Assembly: GCA_024279945.1 (NCBI GenBank)
Contig: JAJRRA010000011.1
Location: 1-64,000, forward strand
Direction of reading: 5' to 3'
From: Gammaproteobacteria bacterium
GTDB lineage: Bacteria; Pseudomonadota; Gammaproteobacteria; Xanthomonadales; SZUA-36
DNA length: 64,000 bases
This document shows, one piece after another, positions 18,790 through 28,200 of this stretch; within the stretch, counting starts at the first letter, position 1, and the number at the start of each line of letters is the position of its first letter. The translations under genes were made by a program, and so were the position numbers. Below the pieces are notes generated by a model, which saw only the letters and a list, made by a program, of their open reading frames with translations, had not been told where the DNA came from and did no database searches.

Positions 18790-19764
18790 TTAGCCCTGAT
18801 ATTCACTGGCGTAGATGCTCTGCATGAGTTCATCTTCACCGGGAAAACGTGCTGCTTTGGCTTCCTTGTAAACCCGATCGATTAAGTCGGCAACCTCTGT
18901 ATCTATGGAATTCAGGTCTGACTCCTCCACCCTGTTTTCATTCAGCACGTGCTGCCTGAATCGTTTCAGGCAATCGTTGCCCTGCCGGCACTGCTCTACT
19001 TCATTCTTTGGCCTGTAAGTCTGAGCATCGCCCTCAAAATGGCCAAAATAGCGGATTTGCTTTGCTTCGATGATGCTCGGCCCGTGACCGGCCCGCGCAC
19101 GTTCTACGGCAAGCCTGACCTCATCGTAGACTGCGAAGTAATCATGGCCGTCAACTTTGACACCCGGCATATCAAACGCCGCCGCCCTTTTGTATAAATC
19201 TTTTCCCGCTACCGCATAATCTACCGCAGTCGCTTCTCCATAACCGTTATTTTCAAAGACAATAACGAGTGGCAATTTCCAGATCGATGCAAGGTTCAGT
19301 GCTTCGGAAACCACACCCTGGTTCACCGCGCCATCCCCAACCAAAGCCACTGCAACACCACCTGTTTTCAGATTCCGTGCAGCCAGCGCAGCGCCGCAAC
19401 CCAGCGCCACACCGCTGCCGACACCACTATTAGCTCCCCATAGCCCGGATTTGACATCATGCAGGTGCGCAGAACCGCCCCTGCCTTTACACAATCCTTC
19501 GCCGCGACAATAAATCTCCTTCGCTACCGCGAAAATATCCGCACCCCGGGCGATTGCCGGACCATGTGCCCGATGCGTATTCAGCAGTACATCCTTACCG
19601 CTCAGGTTGGCACAGACTCCAACCGCGGATGCTTCCTGGCCGGCATACAAATGGACAAATCCGGGCACTCCGCCTTTAGCAAATTCAATATGCATACGCT
19701 CTTCGAATTCACGTATGGTCCGCATGCTTCGATAGGCCACCAGTAGTTCTTTTGTACTTTGCAT
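18790..19764 (-). CDS. acoA: Acetoin-dehydrogenase-type E1 alpha subunit
   Basis: Thiamine-diphosphate-binding E1 alpha chain that, with AcoB, attacks the substrate and reduces the AcoC lipoyl group. I use ATG 19764 (MQSTKELLVAYRSMRTIREF), 324 residues; an ATG at 19773 sits too close to the AGG ribosome site. The ThDP motif GDGAVNQGVVSEALNLASIW ends in ENNGYGEAT, and RGGSAHLHD is the conserved loop. It is first gene of the six-gene operon ending at kdgK. A predicted promoter with the shared 16-bp dyad lies at 19839-19882. Confidence 0.92.
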   Translation of the reverse strand: MQSTKELLVAYRSMRTIREFEERMHIEFAKGGVPGFVHLYAGQEASAVGVCANLSGKDVLLNTHRAHGPAIARGADIFAVAKEIYCRGEGLCKGRGGSAHLHDVKSGLWGANSGVGSGVALGCGAALAARNLKTGGVAVALVGDGAVNQGVVSEALNLASIWKLPLVIVFENNGYGEATAVDYAVAGKDLYKRAAAFDMPGVKVDGHDYFAVYDEVRLAVERARAGHGPSIIEAKQIRYFGHFEGDAQTYRPKNEVEQCRQGNDCLKRFRQHVLNENRVEESDLNSIDTEVADLIDRVYKEAKAARFPGEDELMQSIYASEYQG

Positions 19765-19838
19765 TATTGACATTACCTGATGATACCGATGGTTCACTTG
19801 TTTCCTGCACAATCTGAAAGATTGCTTGTGATATGAAC

Positions 19839-19882
19839 AAACTACCAGCAATTTTCGTCGCAACAATAGCGCAAATGGCGTA
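19839..19882 (-). promoter_or_regulatory. Predicted acoA promoter with shared 16-bp dyad
   Basis: On the minus strand, TACGCCATTTGCGCTA (19882-19867) is followed 18 bases later by CTGGTAGTTTG, giving an extended -10 TGGTAGTTT (hexamer TAGTTT 19844-19839). The same dyad and -10 element recur upstream of two TonB genes and uxuA. The dyad would be centred near -43, a class II activator position. Confidence 0.6.
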
Positions 19883-19895
19883 ATTTCCAGCGCCT

Positions 19896-19923
19896 AAAAA
19901 AGGCCACTCCGTACGGAGTGGCC
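19896..19923 (-). terminator. Intrinsic terminator of the TonB receptor gene at 19979
   Basis: GGCCACTCC-GTAC-GGAGTGGCC (19902-19923) is a perfect 9-bp stem. On the minus strand it is followed by six T (A run at 19896-19901), so it ends transcription coming from the TonB receptor gene before the acoA promoter. Confidence 0.88.
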
Positions 19924-19978
19924 TCATCATCATGCACAGTAAATCATTCTTTACGTTACTGCCACTATGGGATCAAAA

Positions 19979-22282
19979 CTAAAATGTGTATCCGACTCTG
20001 ATTCCCCAGGTACGCTCAGACCCCCTGGGAATCTGGTGCACCGTACCGGTCGAACCGCCCCAAAGTCCACCCGGCGCCCGGATGGACGACACATAGCTTT
20101 TATCCAGCACATTACTCACATAAAGCGTGGCTTCGAACCCGCCTTGTGCAGGCTGCATTCCGAAACTCATGTTGAGCACGCCAAAACTATCCTGAATAGC
20201 CAGCGGATTCTGGTTGAGTTCATACAACACTTCGCTCTGCCAGGTATAGTTCAAATTTGCATGACCTTCGAAGTTGCCAATCAAACCCGTCCAGTCACCG
20301 GCAAGATAGATTTTGGTGTCGGGTGCATTGGGTAGCGTTCCTCCGACACCACTTTGACCTTTCCGGTTGCTGTTGGGAATCGGCAGACATCCCTGAGCTT
20401 CTGTCTGACCGGCGTAGCAACCTACATCCACCATGTTGATAATATCTATATCCTGGAAGGTTCCGTTGAAGGTCAACACAATTGAATCCGTTGCGGCAAA
20501 CTGACTTTCAATTTCAATACCTTTCGAGCGCACATCACCCGCATTGATAATCCGGAAAGTAAGCGCCTCGCTGTCAAATGCCTGGGTCTGAAAATTCTTA
20601 AACTCTGAATAGAAGCCCACAATATTCAGCCTCAGGCGGTGATCGAGAAACTCCGACTTCAAACCGATTTCCCAGGAATCAACGGTTTCAGGCGCGATGG
20701 GAAAAAGTAATGCCGTTGAGAGCTTCAAGCCGGAGCCAAGGTCAAGAGCCTGTCCTTTATAGCCCTGAGAAAAGGAGCCGTATACCATGCTGCTCTCGCC
20801 AAAACTCTGCTGAATTGAAACCTTGAAGGTCGAGTCACTGTCTTTGAACGACGTTGGCAGGTCCGGGAAATCTTCCGTATTGAAACCTGTTCTTTGTGCA
20901 TTTGCTTTATAGTCTATTTCCTCGCGCTGCCAACGCCCGCCTATCGCCAGGGTTGTGCCGGTATCCAAAGAATATTGCAAATTGCCGAAGAAAGCATAAT
21001 TGAGTGTATTGTTCGTCGTATTAAAATCATGCTTGAGTACTTCAAAGAACGTTCTGTTGAAGTCATTAACCGCCTTATTGTCATAGTAGAAAAAGCCTGC
21101 GACATACTGCCACGGGCTATCTGAAGTTGAATTCAGGCGTATTTCCTGAGTAAAGGTATCCTGCTCCTTGTTTCCGCCATTGATCTGGAAAACTGAAATC
21201 GGACTCCAGTCAATGTCGTTGTTGTTTTGTTCTTCCCATTGGCGAACCGAGGTGATTGAAGTCAACCTTATATCACTGGCAAAATCATAGTTGATTTGAA
21301 GAGACACGCCACTGCCTTCATAGTTTCCGAATGCCGGGGCATCAATAGACGTATCAAGGCTCGACTCACTGATTTCTGCACCCACTACCGCCGCATTGAC
21401 GTTAAACGCAGGATCAGGAATACCAAATATATTGGTGCCGGGCGGAAGGGTACGGTATGGCTCTGCGCAGCAGTCTGACTCGAGTTTTGAATAATCACCA
21501 ATAATCATGAAGTTCAGATTGTCACTGGCTTCGAAATAAAGTTTGGCACGAATACCATAACTTTTATCAATCCCATTCAGTTTTGAGCCGTCAAATAGAT
21601 TATTTACGTTGCCATCAACGGTCCGGTAATATGCAGTAACCCGTCCCTGGACATTGCCGGACTCCGACAAGGCTCCCGACATGGTGCCACGCGCAACAAC
21701 TTCATCGAAAGAGCCGTAGAACAGATCGGCTTTACCTTCAAACTCCTCTGTTGGGGCCTTGGTAATGAGATGTATGACACCGGCTGACGTATTCTTGCCA
21801 AACAGCGTTCCCTGCGGGCCACGGAGCACTTCAATCCGGTCAAGGTTGAACAGATCTCCGAATGCCTCATTCTGCTTACTGAGAACCACTCCGTCCTGAA
21901 CAATACCGACACTGGACTCAACGCCTGTTCCGAAATTGATGGTGCCCATGCCACGAATGGACACTGTGCTGTTCGAGGATGTGAGACCCCGCTGCCAATT
22001 CACCGAAGTCGAGATATTTGATATGTCCTCAATGGAAACAATCCGGTTGTTCTCAATCATATCTGCGGTAATAGCGGTGACTGCGACCGGTACATCCTGC
22101 AGATTTTCCGTGCGTTTCTGAGCGGTAACAATTACTTCCTCAAGAATGACCTCTGCCAGGGCCGTGTTGGCAAAAATCGCAGAAATAATTACTGCTGAAA
22201 AGAGCTTTACTATCCCAGGCCCTTTCCGTTGAGTACGCGATCGATCAAAAGACCCTCTAAATCTTTGGAAATTTCTTTTCAT
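19979..22282 (-). CDS. TonB-dependent outer-membrane receptor, uronate island
   Basis: The open frame runs to 22606, but the mature start is ATG 22282 (MKRNFQRFRGSFDRSRTQRK...), with AGGCG upstream, giving 767 residues. A signal peptide covers roughly 24-45 (VKLFSAVIISAIFANTALAE). Then come the TonB box EVILEEVIVTAQKR and plug motifs VSIRGMGTINFG and RIEVLRGPQGTLFGKNTSAG; the barrel ends RVGYTF. Receptors of this VTAQKR type in marine gammaproteobacteria often import plant or algal oligosaccharides, but substrate is inferred only from its neighbours (sulfatase, uronate genes). It has its own dyad promoter at 22386-22427 and a terminator downstream. Confidence 0.92.
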   Translation of the reverse strand: MKRNFQRFRGSFDRSRTQRKGPGIVKLFSAVIISAIFANTALAEVILEEVIVTAQKRTENLQDVPVAVTAITADMIENNRIVSIEDISNISTSVNWQRGLTSSNSTVSIRGMGTINFGTGVESSVGIVQDGVVLSKQNEAFGDLFNLDRIEVLRGPQGTLFGKNTSAGVIHLITKAPTEEFEGKADLFYGSFDEVVARGTMSGALSESGNVQGRVTAYYRTVDGNVNNLFDGSKLNGIDKSYGIRAKLYFEASDNLNFMIIGDYSKLESDCCAEPYRTLPPGTNIFGIPDPAFNVNAAVVGAEISESSLDTSIDAPAFGNYEGSGVSLQINYDFASDIRLTSITSVRQWEEQNNNDIDWSPISVFQINGGNKEQDTFTQEIRLNSTSDSPWQYVAGFFYYDNKAVNDFNRTFFEVLKHDFNTTNNTLNYAFFGNLQYSLDTGTTLAIGGRWQREEIDYKANAQRTGFNTEDFPDLPTSFKDSDSTFKVSIQQSFGESSMVYGSFSQGYKGQALDLGSGLKLSTALLFPIAPETVDSWEIGLKSEFLDHRLRLNIVGFYSEFKNFQTQAFDSEALTFRIINAGDVRSKGIEIESQFAATDSIVLTFNGTFQDIDIINMVDVGCYAGQTEAQGCLPIPNSNRKGQSGVGGTLPNAPDTKIYLAGDWTGLIGNFEGHANLNYTWQSEVLYELNQNPLAIQDSFGVLNMSFGMQPAQGGFEATLYVSNVLDKSYVSSIRAPGGLWGGSTGTVHQIPRGSERTWGIRVGYTF

Positions 22283-22385
22283 GATAATTCGCCTAAATTT
22301 TTTCATTAAATCCATCGGAAACCAAAGAATGCGGCAACACATTCTCACCAAATTAAAGAGCTCCCCGGCTCTTCCAGTATTCAAA

Positions 22386-22427
22386 CTATCAGCTTTCCCC
22401 AGCAAAATGTATCGCGCAAAATGCCTA
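22386..22427 (-). promoter_or_regulatory. Predicted TonB-receptor promoter with shared 16-bp dyad
   Basis: On the minus strand, TAGGCATTTTGCGCGA (22427-22412) is followed after 19 bases by CTGATAGTTTGA (extended -10 TGATAGTTT). The 12-base -10 block and the 19-base spacing are identical to those upstream of uxuA (43325-43371). Transcription would start near 22375, about 90 bases before the receptor ATG. Confidence 0.65.
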
Positions 22428-22445
22428 TAATTACGCTTGGGCGGT

Positions 22446-23876
22446 TCAGGGAATTTCGTGTCTTGCGGTCGCCAGGTAGTCTTTGATTTTGGCGATAAGG
22501 ACTGGATGTTCAGCAGCAATGTCAGTCGATTCTGCCGGGTCACTCGACAGGTCATAGAGTTCCAGGGGCTGGTCCGGCGCTTGCCTGACAGCCTTCCAGT
22601 CACCATACCTTACCGCCTGCACCAGGCGCCCTTCTGCTTCGTGCAGAAATTCCCAGTACAGGAAACGCGGCTCTGTCGAAGGGGGTTTCCCAAACAGCGT
22701 GGACAGGAATGACCTGCCATCAATTCCATCCGGTGGCGCCACTGCGGCCAATTCAGCAAAAGTGGGCAACACATCCCAGAATGTAATCTGGCTGCTGCGA
22801 TCCACCTGACCCGGCTCGATATAAGCGGGCCAGGACGCAATAAACGGCACGCGGATACCCCCCTCGTAAAGATCACGCTTGATGCCACGCAGTATCCCAC
22901 TGCCGGCAAATGACCTGGCGTCCGCCCCCTCTTCCGTGGCGGGACCGTTATCCGAGGTAAATACAAGTAGCGTGTTGTCCTCAATATCGAGTTCTTTCAA
23001 CAAGGCGCGAATCCTGCCGACATCACGATCCATGGTGGCGATCATTCCGGCATACACGGCTTTGGGCTCGCGGACGGGCGGGCGACCACGGATTCCTTCC
23101 AGCGGCACTTCTTCGAAGCGCCTGCGGTAGGGCTCAACCATCGCTTCGGGAGCAGCAAGTTCAGTGTGTGGAAGAGTCAATGGAAAATAGAGAAAAAAAG
23201 GCTTGTCCCGGTTCCGCCGGATAAAGCCGAGTGCTTCATCGACAAACACATCGTGAATATAGGTATTGCGCTGCCCGTTCTCATTTTTATTGAAATAGAC
23301 AATCCTGTCGTCACGCCACAGGTAAGATGGATAGTAAGAATGTGCCTGATGCTGATTCAGGAAGCCGAACCAGTAGTCAAATCCCTGTTGATTCGGCAGA
23401 CCTGAAGTACCGGGCTCACCCAGCCCCCACTTACCCACCATGCCGGTGACATAACCCGCGCCTTTGAGTACCTCAGCCAGGGTGACATCACTGTCTTTAA
23501 GCGGGATGCGCGTTCCGTCCGCAGCAAAATTTGCACGCACCGTCGTGTGACCGGTGTGCATTCCGGTCATCAGGACACTGCGCGAAGGCGCACATACGGT
23601 CGATCCGGCATAAGCCTGGGTAAAGCGCAATCCATCCTCTGCCAGTTTGTCCAATTCAGGTGTTTGCAGAACCGTTTGGCCGTAACTCCCCAGATGACCA
23701 AAACCGAGATCATCGGCAAGAATGAAGATAATATTGGGCTTCTTGTCGGTACTCGCAGCAACTTCACTGCCGCCTGTACGCGTAATCGCTTGCTGACAAG
23801 CCACGGTAAGCAACAACAGGACGATGCCGCTCATAAATCTGTATTTATGACTACAATCCGATGCGATCTCAGTCAT
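22446..23876 (-). CDS. Lipoprotein sulfatase (formylglycine type)
   Basis: Hydrolyses sulfate esters, most likely on glycans. It has 476 residues. The lipobox LTVAC places the lipidated Cys at 27, so it should be membrane-anchored outside the cytoplasm. Metal ligands start with PNIIFILADDLGFGHLGSYG (Asp55, Asp56). Cys95 in VCAPSRSVLMTG is the CxPSR signature residue oxidised to formylglycine. The C-terminus has ELYDLSSDPAESTDIA, the usual end motif. It starts 21 bases after the uxuB stop, last gene of the uxaC-dctPQM-uxaA-uxuB operon, which ties it to a sulfated uronate-containing substrate. No sulfatase-maturing enzyme is in the window. Confidence 0.93.
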   Translation of the reverse strand: MTEIASDCSHKYRFMSGIVLLLLTVACQQAITRTGGSEVAASTDKKPNIIFILADDLGFGHLGSYGQTVLQTPELDKLAEDGLRFTQAYAGSTVCAPSRSVLMTGMHTGHTTVRANFAADGTRIPLKDSDVTLAEVLKGAGYVTGMVGKWGLGEPGTSGLPNQQGFDYWFGFLNQHQAHSYYPSYLWRDDRIVYFNKNENGQRNTYIHDVFVDEALGFIRRNRDKPFFLYFPLTLPHTELAAPEAMVEPYRRRFEEVPLEGIRGRPPVREPKAVYAGMIATMDRDVGRIRALLKELDIEDNTLLVFTSDNGPATEEGADARSFAGSGILRGIKRDLYEGGIRVPFIASWPAYIEPGQVDRSSQITFWDVLPTFAELAAVAPPDGIDGRSFLSTLFGKPPSTEPRFLYWEFLHEAEGRLVQAVRYGDWKAVRQAPDQPLELYDLSSDPAESTDIAAEHPVLIAKIKDYLATARHEIP

Positions 23877-23897
23877 TGTGACTCCTTGTGTAAAGCA

Positions 23898-25415
23898 TCA
23901 CGCCTCGCTCAACATCTGCGTAATTGCCCCTCGTGCCCCCAGCGTTTCAATCATCTCGTAGGATCGACACAGTAAGCTGTGAAAATGGGGTTCCCGGTAG
24001 AGTGCCGGGTCGAAAACTCCATCCAGTTCACCGAAATGAGCAATGTCTGTTTGAGTATTGCCGGTACATAAAGACCCGATTTGCTCCAGGGCGGGTGCCA
24101 GCGGATCAACAATCTCATGCCCGTCATGCACGCGCCAGCGGATAAAATGAAACCAGGCAGCGATGGTTAAACACAGGCGCTCAATGCCCTGGCCCTGTGA
24201 CAAATTATCTTGCACCGTACCCAGGATGCGGAATGGCAGTTTTTGTGAGCCATCCCAGGCGATCTGCGACAACTGGTGGCTGATCGTTGAATTTCCGAAT
24301 CGCGACAGGACTGAATCGATGTATTGATCGAGATTCAACGGCATTTTACCCAGGCCTGGTTTGATTTCTTCCCGCATCATGTTTTTCAGGTGCGCCATGA
24401 AATCGGCATCGCCTGCCACCTCGGCAACGGTTTGATAGCCACAAAGCGTCCCCAGGTAGGCCATGGTTGAGTGAGGTCCATTGAGCAAACGCAGCTTGGC
24501 CTGCTCAAAGGGCCCAACATCGCCGGTCATAGTGACACCGGCGTCTTCCCATGAAGGTCTGCCGCAGACAAAGCGGTCTTCAACTACCCACTGGGAAAAT
24601 GCCTCCCTCTGGATGGGCCAGGCATCGGTCAAACCACTTGCCTGTTCAACCCGGGAGCGCAGTAAATCATCGGTGGCCGGCGTAATACTGTCGCCCATGG
24701 AGTTGGGAAAGCGGGTTTCATTTTCAATCCAGCGAGCAAGCCCCGGATCCAACAAATCGGCATATTGAACCACGGCACACGCCAGTCGCTTGCCATTGTC
24801 CGTCAGGTTGTCACAACTCAGCGCGGTAAACGAAACAATACCGCCCACCCGCCTTTGGCGCAGCCCTTCAACCAGAAAGCCGATGGCCGACACCGGTGCC
24901 CGCGGATCCAGCAGGTCATGCCTGATATCGGGATGATCTTCATTCAGATTGCCGGACGGTGTCAGACAATAGCCTTTTTCGGTAATGGTCAGCGTCACGA
25001 TCTTGCTTGCAGGCGATGCAAGTCGCCGAATTACCGTGGCTGACTGCTCGGTGGCAAGCAGCAATTCCCGGATCGACCCGATGACCCGGAATCGAACGCT
25101 GTCATCGAGAATGGCCAATGTATACAGATTGTCCTGCGGGGCCAGCGCATCACGCACTTCACTGCTGTGCAGTGATACACCGCAAATCGCCCACCGCTTA
25201 TCGCCCCGGGCGAGCACGTCATCAACAAATACGGCCTGGTGTGCGCGGTGAAATGCACCGGGCCCCAGATGTACGATACCCGTGAGGCATTGCGCCCGAT
25301 CATACGAAGGGACAGCCACGCCACCGGCAATTCCAGCGATGGATTGCTCAGACAGTACCGGGCGGTCTTCGGCACCCTGGCTCAGGGGTGTTGAATGATC
25401 CCTTGTTTGACTCAT
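23898..25415 (-). CDS. uxuB: Fructuronate reductase (D-mannonate oxidoreductase)
   Basis: Reduces D-fructuronate to D-mannonate with NADH in glucuronate breakdown. It has 505 residues of the polyol/mannitol dehydrogenase family. GIVHLGPGAFHRAHQAVFVD is the Rossmann start. TITEKGYCLTPSGNL, SCDNLTDNGKR, WVVEDRFVCGRPSWEDAGV and MDH-type KLRLLNGPHSTMAYLG (catalytic Lys and Asn) match UxuB closely. The related tagaturonate reductase UxaB is the alternative; the RIVHLG / TEKGYC pattern favours UxuB, and uxuA is also in the window. Its ATG overlaps the uxaA TAA by one base. Confidence 0.9.
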   Translation of the reverse strand: MSQTRDHSTPLSQGAEDRPVLSEQSIAGIAGGVAVPSYDRAQCLTGIVHLGPGAFHRAHQAVFVDDVLARGDKRWAICGVSLHSSEVRDALAPQDNLYTLAILDDSVRFRVIGSIRELLLATEQSATVIRRLASPASKIVTLTITEKGYCLTPSGNLNEDHPDIRHDLLDPRAPVSAIGFLVEGLRQRRVGGIVSFTALSCDNLTDNGKRLACAVVQYADLLDPGLARWIENETRFPNSMGDSITPATDDLLRSRVEQASGLTDAWPIQREAFSQWVVEDRFVCGRPSWEDAGVTMTGDVGPFEQAKLRLLNGPHSTMAYLGTLCGYQTVAEVAGDADFMAHLKNMMREEIKPGLGKMPLNLDQYIDSVLSRFGNSTISHQLSQIAWDGSQKLPFRILGTVQDNLSQGQGIERLCLTIAAWFHFIRWRVHDGHEIVDPLAPALEQIGSLCTGNTQTDIAHFGELDGVFDPALYREPHFHSLLCRSYEMIETLGARGAITQMLSEA

Positions 25416-26923
25416 TAAAGCGTGACACCCCGCTTCCAGATGGCGATCTCGCGCTCTCCGCTGATTTCATTGCAGACCCACTCTCCAGAGGCCACTTTTA
25501 AAACTTTTGCCAGTAACTCATCTGCCAGTTTGTCCAGGTCCGCACCCTGCAGTAATTCGCCGGCATTGAAATCAATCCAGTGCGGTTTTTTGGCGGCGAT
25601 GGCCGAGTTCGATGAAACCTTGATGGTGGGAACGGGAAATCCCAACGGTGTACCGCGCCCGGTGGTAAACAACAGCACGGTAGCGCCGCCCGCCACCATC
25701 GCAGTACTCGATACGCCATCATTACCGGGTGCTTCGAGAATCGACAAACCTGTTTTTCGCACGGCCTCCCCGTAGCGCAATACATCAGAAACCAATGAAG
25801 CACCGGCTTTTTGTGTGGCCCCCAGCGATTTCTCTTCCAGCGTGGTAATACCACCGGCACTATTGCCCGGTGAGGGATTTTCATAAACTGTCTGGCCGTG
25901 ATCAATCAGGTATTGTTTAAAGTCGTTGACCACGTTCACCAAACGCCCAAAAACCCGTTGATCAACACAGCGATTCATCAATTGCCGCTCGGCGCCGAAC
26001 ATCTCCGGTATTTCAGTGAGGATGGCCCGGCCATGCGCCCGGGTCACTTTGTCCCAGACTTTTCCAAGCAACGGATTCGCCGAGAGTCCGCTAAAACCAT
26101 CCGAGCCGCCGCATTTCAGGCCAATCGTCAGCTCACTGAGCGGACATTCAACACGCCGATCCTGCTTTGCCAGTTGCACCAGTTCTGCGATGGCTTCTAC
26201 ACCGGCGGCCAGTTCGTCATCGACCGCCTGGGCATTGAAATAGCGGATTCGTTTTGTCTCTTTACCCGACACCTGCGTCAGTAAAGATGCCAATTGATTG
26301 GTCTCGCAGCCGAGACCGAGCACCAGTACACCACCGGCGTTGGGGTGGTCAATCAGGCCGGCCAGAATTGTTTGTGTGTATTCAAGGTCATCACCCAACT
26401 GGGAACAGCCATACGGATGCTTGATCGAATAAATACCATCGACTTTTCCGGCAAATTGCTCTGCTGCTGCAGCGGCTATCCGATCTGCAGTCCGGCTGAC
26501 GCAGCCCACCGTACTCACGATCCAGATTTCATTGCGGGTGGCAACCCGGCCATCGCTACGGCGGTAGCCCTGAAAGGTCAGTGCAGTAGCCGGTTCGTCC
26601 GCTAATTCCTTGGCCTGGAGATGCGGTTCGTAGGTGTAGGAATCGATGGCTGACAGCGAGGTAGACACATTGTGCGTGTGCACATGAGCACCACGGGCAA
26701 TGGTGCAGGTCGTCACGCCAAACGGTGCGCCAAACTTACGCACGTCTGTACCGGAGTCTAGCTGGCAAAGGGCTATTTTGTGACCGAACGGAATGGCATC
26801 GACAGCAATCACCGTTTGATCGGGCAACATCAACTGCTCACCTGCGGCAACCTCCTGTAAAGCAACCGCGACATTGTCGGTGCTGTGCACCCGGATGACT
26901 TTTTGTGTACCGATTTCTTTCAC
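25415..26923 (-). CDS. uxaA: Altronate dehydratase
   Basis: Dehydrates D-altronate (the galacturonate branch) to 2-keto-3-deoxygluconate. This is a full-length 502-residue enzyme. An N-terminal SAF domain (about 10-95, with FGVTTCTIARGAHVHTHN) is joined to the catalytic UxaA-type domain containing TVGCVSRTADRIA, YSIKHPYGCSQLGDDLEYT, LKCGGSDGFSGLSANP and a C-terminal GRGTPLGFPVPTIKVSSN. The start is GTG 26923, overlapping the dctM TAG. Its product enters the same KdgK/Eda path as UxuA. Confidence 0.93.
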   Translation of the reverse strand: MKEIGTQKVIRVHSTDNVAVALQEVAAGEQLMLPDQTVIAVDAIPFGHKIALCQLDSGTDVRKFGAPFGVTTCTIARGAHVHTHNVSTSLSAIDSYTYEPHLQAKELADEPATALTFQGYRRSDGRVATRNEIWIVSTVGCVSRTADRIAAAAAEQFAGKVDGIYSIKHPYGCSQLGDDLEYTQTILAGLIDHPNAGGVLVLGLGCETNQLASLLTQVSGKETKRIRYFNAQAVDDELAAGVEAIAELVQLAKQDRRVECPLSELTIGLKCGGSDGFSGLSANPLLGKVWDKVTRAHGRAILTEIPEMFGAERQLMNRCVDQRVFGRLVNVVNDFKQYLIDHGQTVYENPSPGNSAGGITTLEEKSLGATQKAGASLVSDVLRYGEAVRKTGLSILEAPGNDGVSSTAMVAGGATVLLFTTGRGTPLGFPVPTIKVSSNSAIAAKKPHWIDFNAGELLQGADLDKLADELLAKVLKVASGEWVCNEISGEREIAIWKRGVTL

Positions 26924-28200
26924 TACAGCAAACTCGTCAGAAACAGCGACAGGGAAGGAATAAACGTCACTGCCAGCAGGACCAGCAAAAACGGAACATA
27001 GAACGGTAAAATCGAACGAATCGTATCTTCGATGCGAATACCGCCCACACTACACCCAACAAACAGCGCCGTTCCCACAGGGGGCGTCACCAGGCCCAGG
27101 CCCAGGTTCAGAATCAACATAATGCCGAACTGGACCGGATCCATACCCAGGTCCACAACGACCGGTAAAAATATCGGCGTGGTGATAACGATCAGCGGCG
27201 ACATATCCATGAAGGTCCCCAGCATCAACAGGATCAGGTTGATAATCAACAGAATGATGATCGGGTTGTCCGAAATCGACAACAGCAATTCGGACAGGCG
27301 CAACGGCACCTCGGTAAGCGCCAGGACCCAGCCGAAGGCAGCGGCTGCGCCGATGATCAACAACACCAGCGAAGTGGTCTTCACCGCATTGATACTGGCC
27401 GTAACAAAGCCCTTCCAACCGAGACTGCGATAGACGAAGGTAGCCACCAGCCAGGTGTAAATGACGGCAATCGCTGAAGACTCTGTCGCAGTAAATACGC
27501 CGGACAGTATTCCCCCGACAATGATCAGTGCAGAGATCAAGCCGGGAAGAGCGGCGAAAAAATAGATCAACACCTGCCGCCAACCCGGAAAGTGACCAGC
27601 CGGATAAGCACGGCGCACTGCAACCCAGTACGCAGCAACCATTAATCCTGCTCCCAGCAACAGCCCCGGAATGATGCCGGCAAGGAACAGTGCGGCAACC
27701 GAAACACTGCCACCCGCTGCCACCGAATAGATAATCATATTGTGCGAAGGCGGGATCAACAGCCCGGTTGTCGATGCGGTAACGGTGACGTTAACCGCAT
27801 AATCTACATCGTAGCCTTCATTTTTCATGGTTGGAATAAGCGCTGAACCCATTGCAGACGCACTGGCCACGGCTGAGCCTGATATGGCGCCGAACATCAT
27901 ACTGGACACCACATCCACCTGACCGAGCCCACCCCGTACCCGGCCCAGTAAGGCATGAGCGAATTGAATCAAACGGTCTGCTATACCCGACTGGTTCATC
28001 AATTCACCGGCATAAATGAAAAAGGGGATGGCCATCAGCGCGAAGATATTCATTCCGGCAGCCATGCGCTGGAAGGCCACGATCGTGGGAATATCGAGGT
28101 ACATAAGTGTGGCGATTGAAGACAGTCCGAGACAGAAGGCCACCGGCACGCCCATCAGCAGCAGAACGATGAACACGCCAAACAGAATAACAAGCTCCAT
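26923..28200 (-). CDS. dctM: TRAP transporter large permease DctM (system 1)
   Basis: Sodium-coupled 12-span membrane transporter subunit that takes substrate from the periplasmic DctP protein. It has 425 residues. DctM family motifs are MGVPVAFCLGLSS at the N-terminus, FALMAIPFFIYAGELMNQSG, GSAVASASAMGSALIP, and LGLVTPPVGTALFVGCSVGG near the end. Start and stop overlap both neighbours. In an operon of uronate enzymes it most likely imports glucuronate or galacturonate. Confidence 0.94.
   Translation of the reverse strand: MELVILFGVFIVLLLMGVPVAFCLGLSSIATLMYLDIPTIVAFQRMAAGMNIFALMAIPFFIYAGELMNQSGIADRLIQFAHALLGRVRGGLGQVDVVSSMMFGAISGSAVASASAMGSALIPTMKNEGYDVDYAVNVTVTASTTGLLIPPSHNMIIYSVAAGGSVSVAALFLAGIIPGLLLGAGLMVAAYWVAVRRAYPAGHFPGWRQVLIYFFAALPGLISALIIVGGILSGVFTATESSAIAVIYTWLVATFVYRSLGWKGFVTASINAVKTTSLVLLIIGAAAAFGWVLALTEVPLRLSELLLSISDNPIIILLIINLILLMLGTFMDMSPLIVITTPIFLPVVVDLGMDPVQFGIMLILNLGLGLVTPPVGTALFVGCSVGGIRIEDTIRSILPFYVPFLLVLLAVTFIPSLSLFLTSLL

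Noticed and set aside
22283-22606. N-terminal extension of the TonB receptor reading frame up to 22606.
   Set aside because: It overlaps the sulfatase gene and precedes the predicted promoter and signal peptide. The real start is at 22282.
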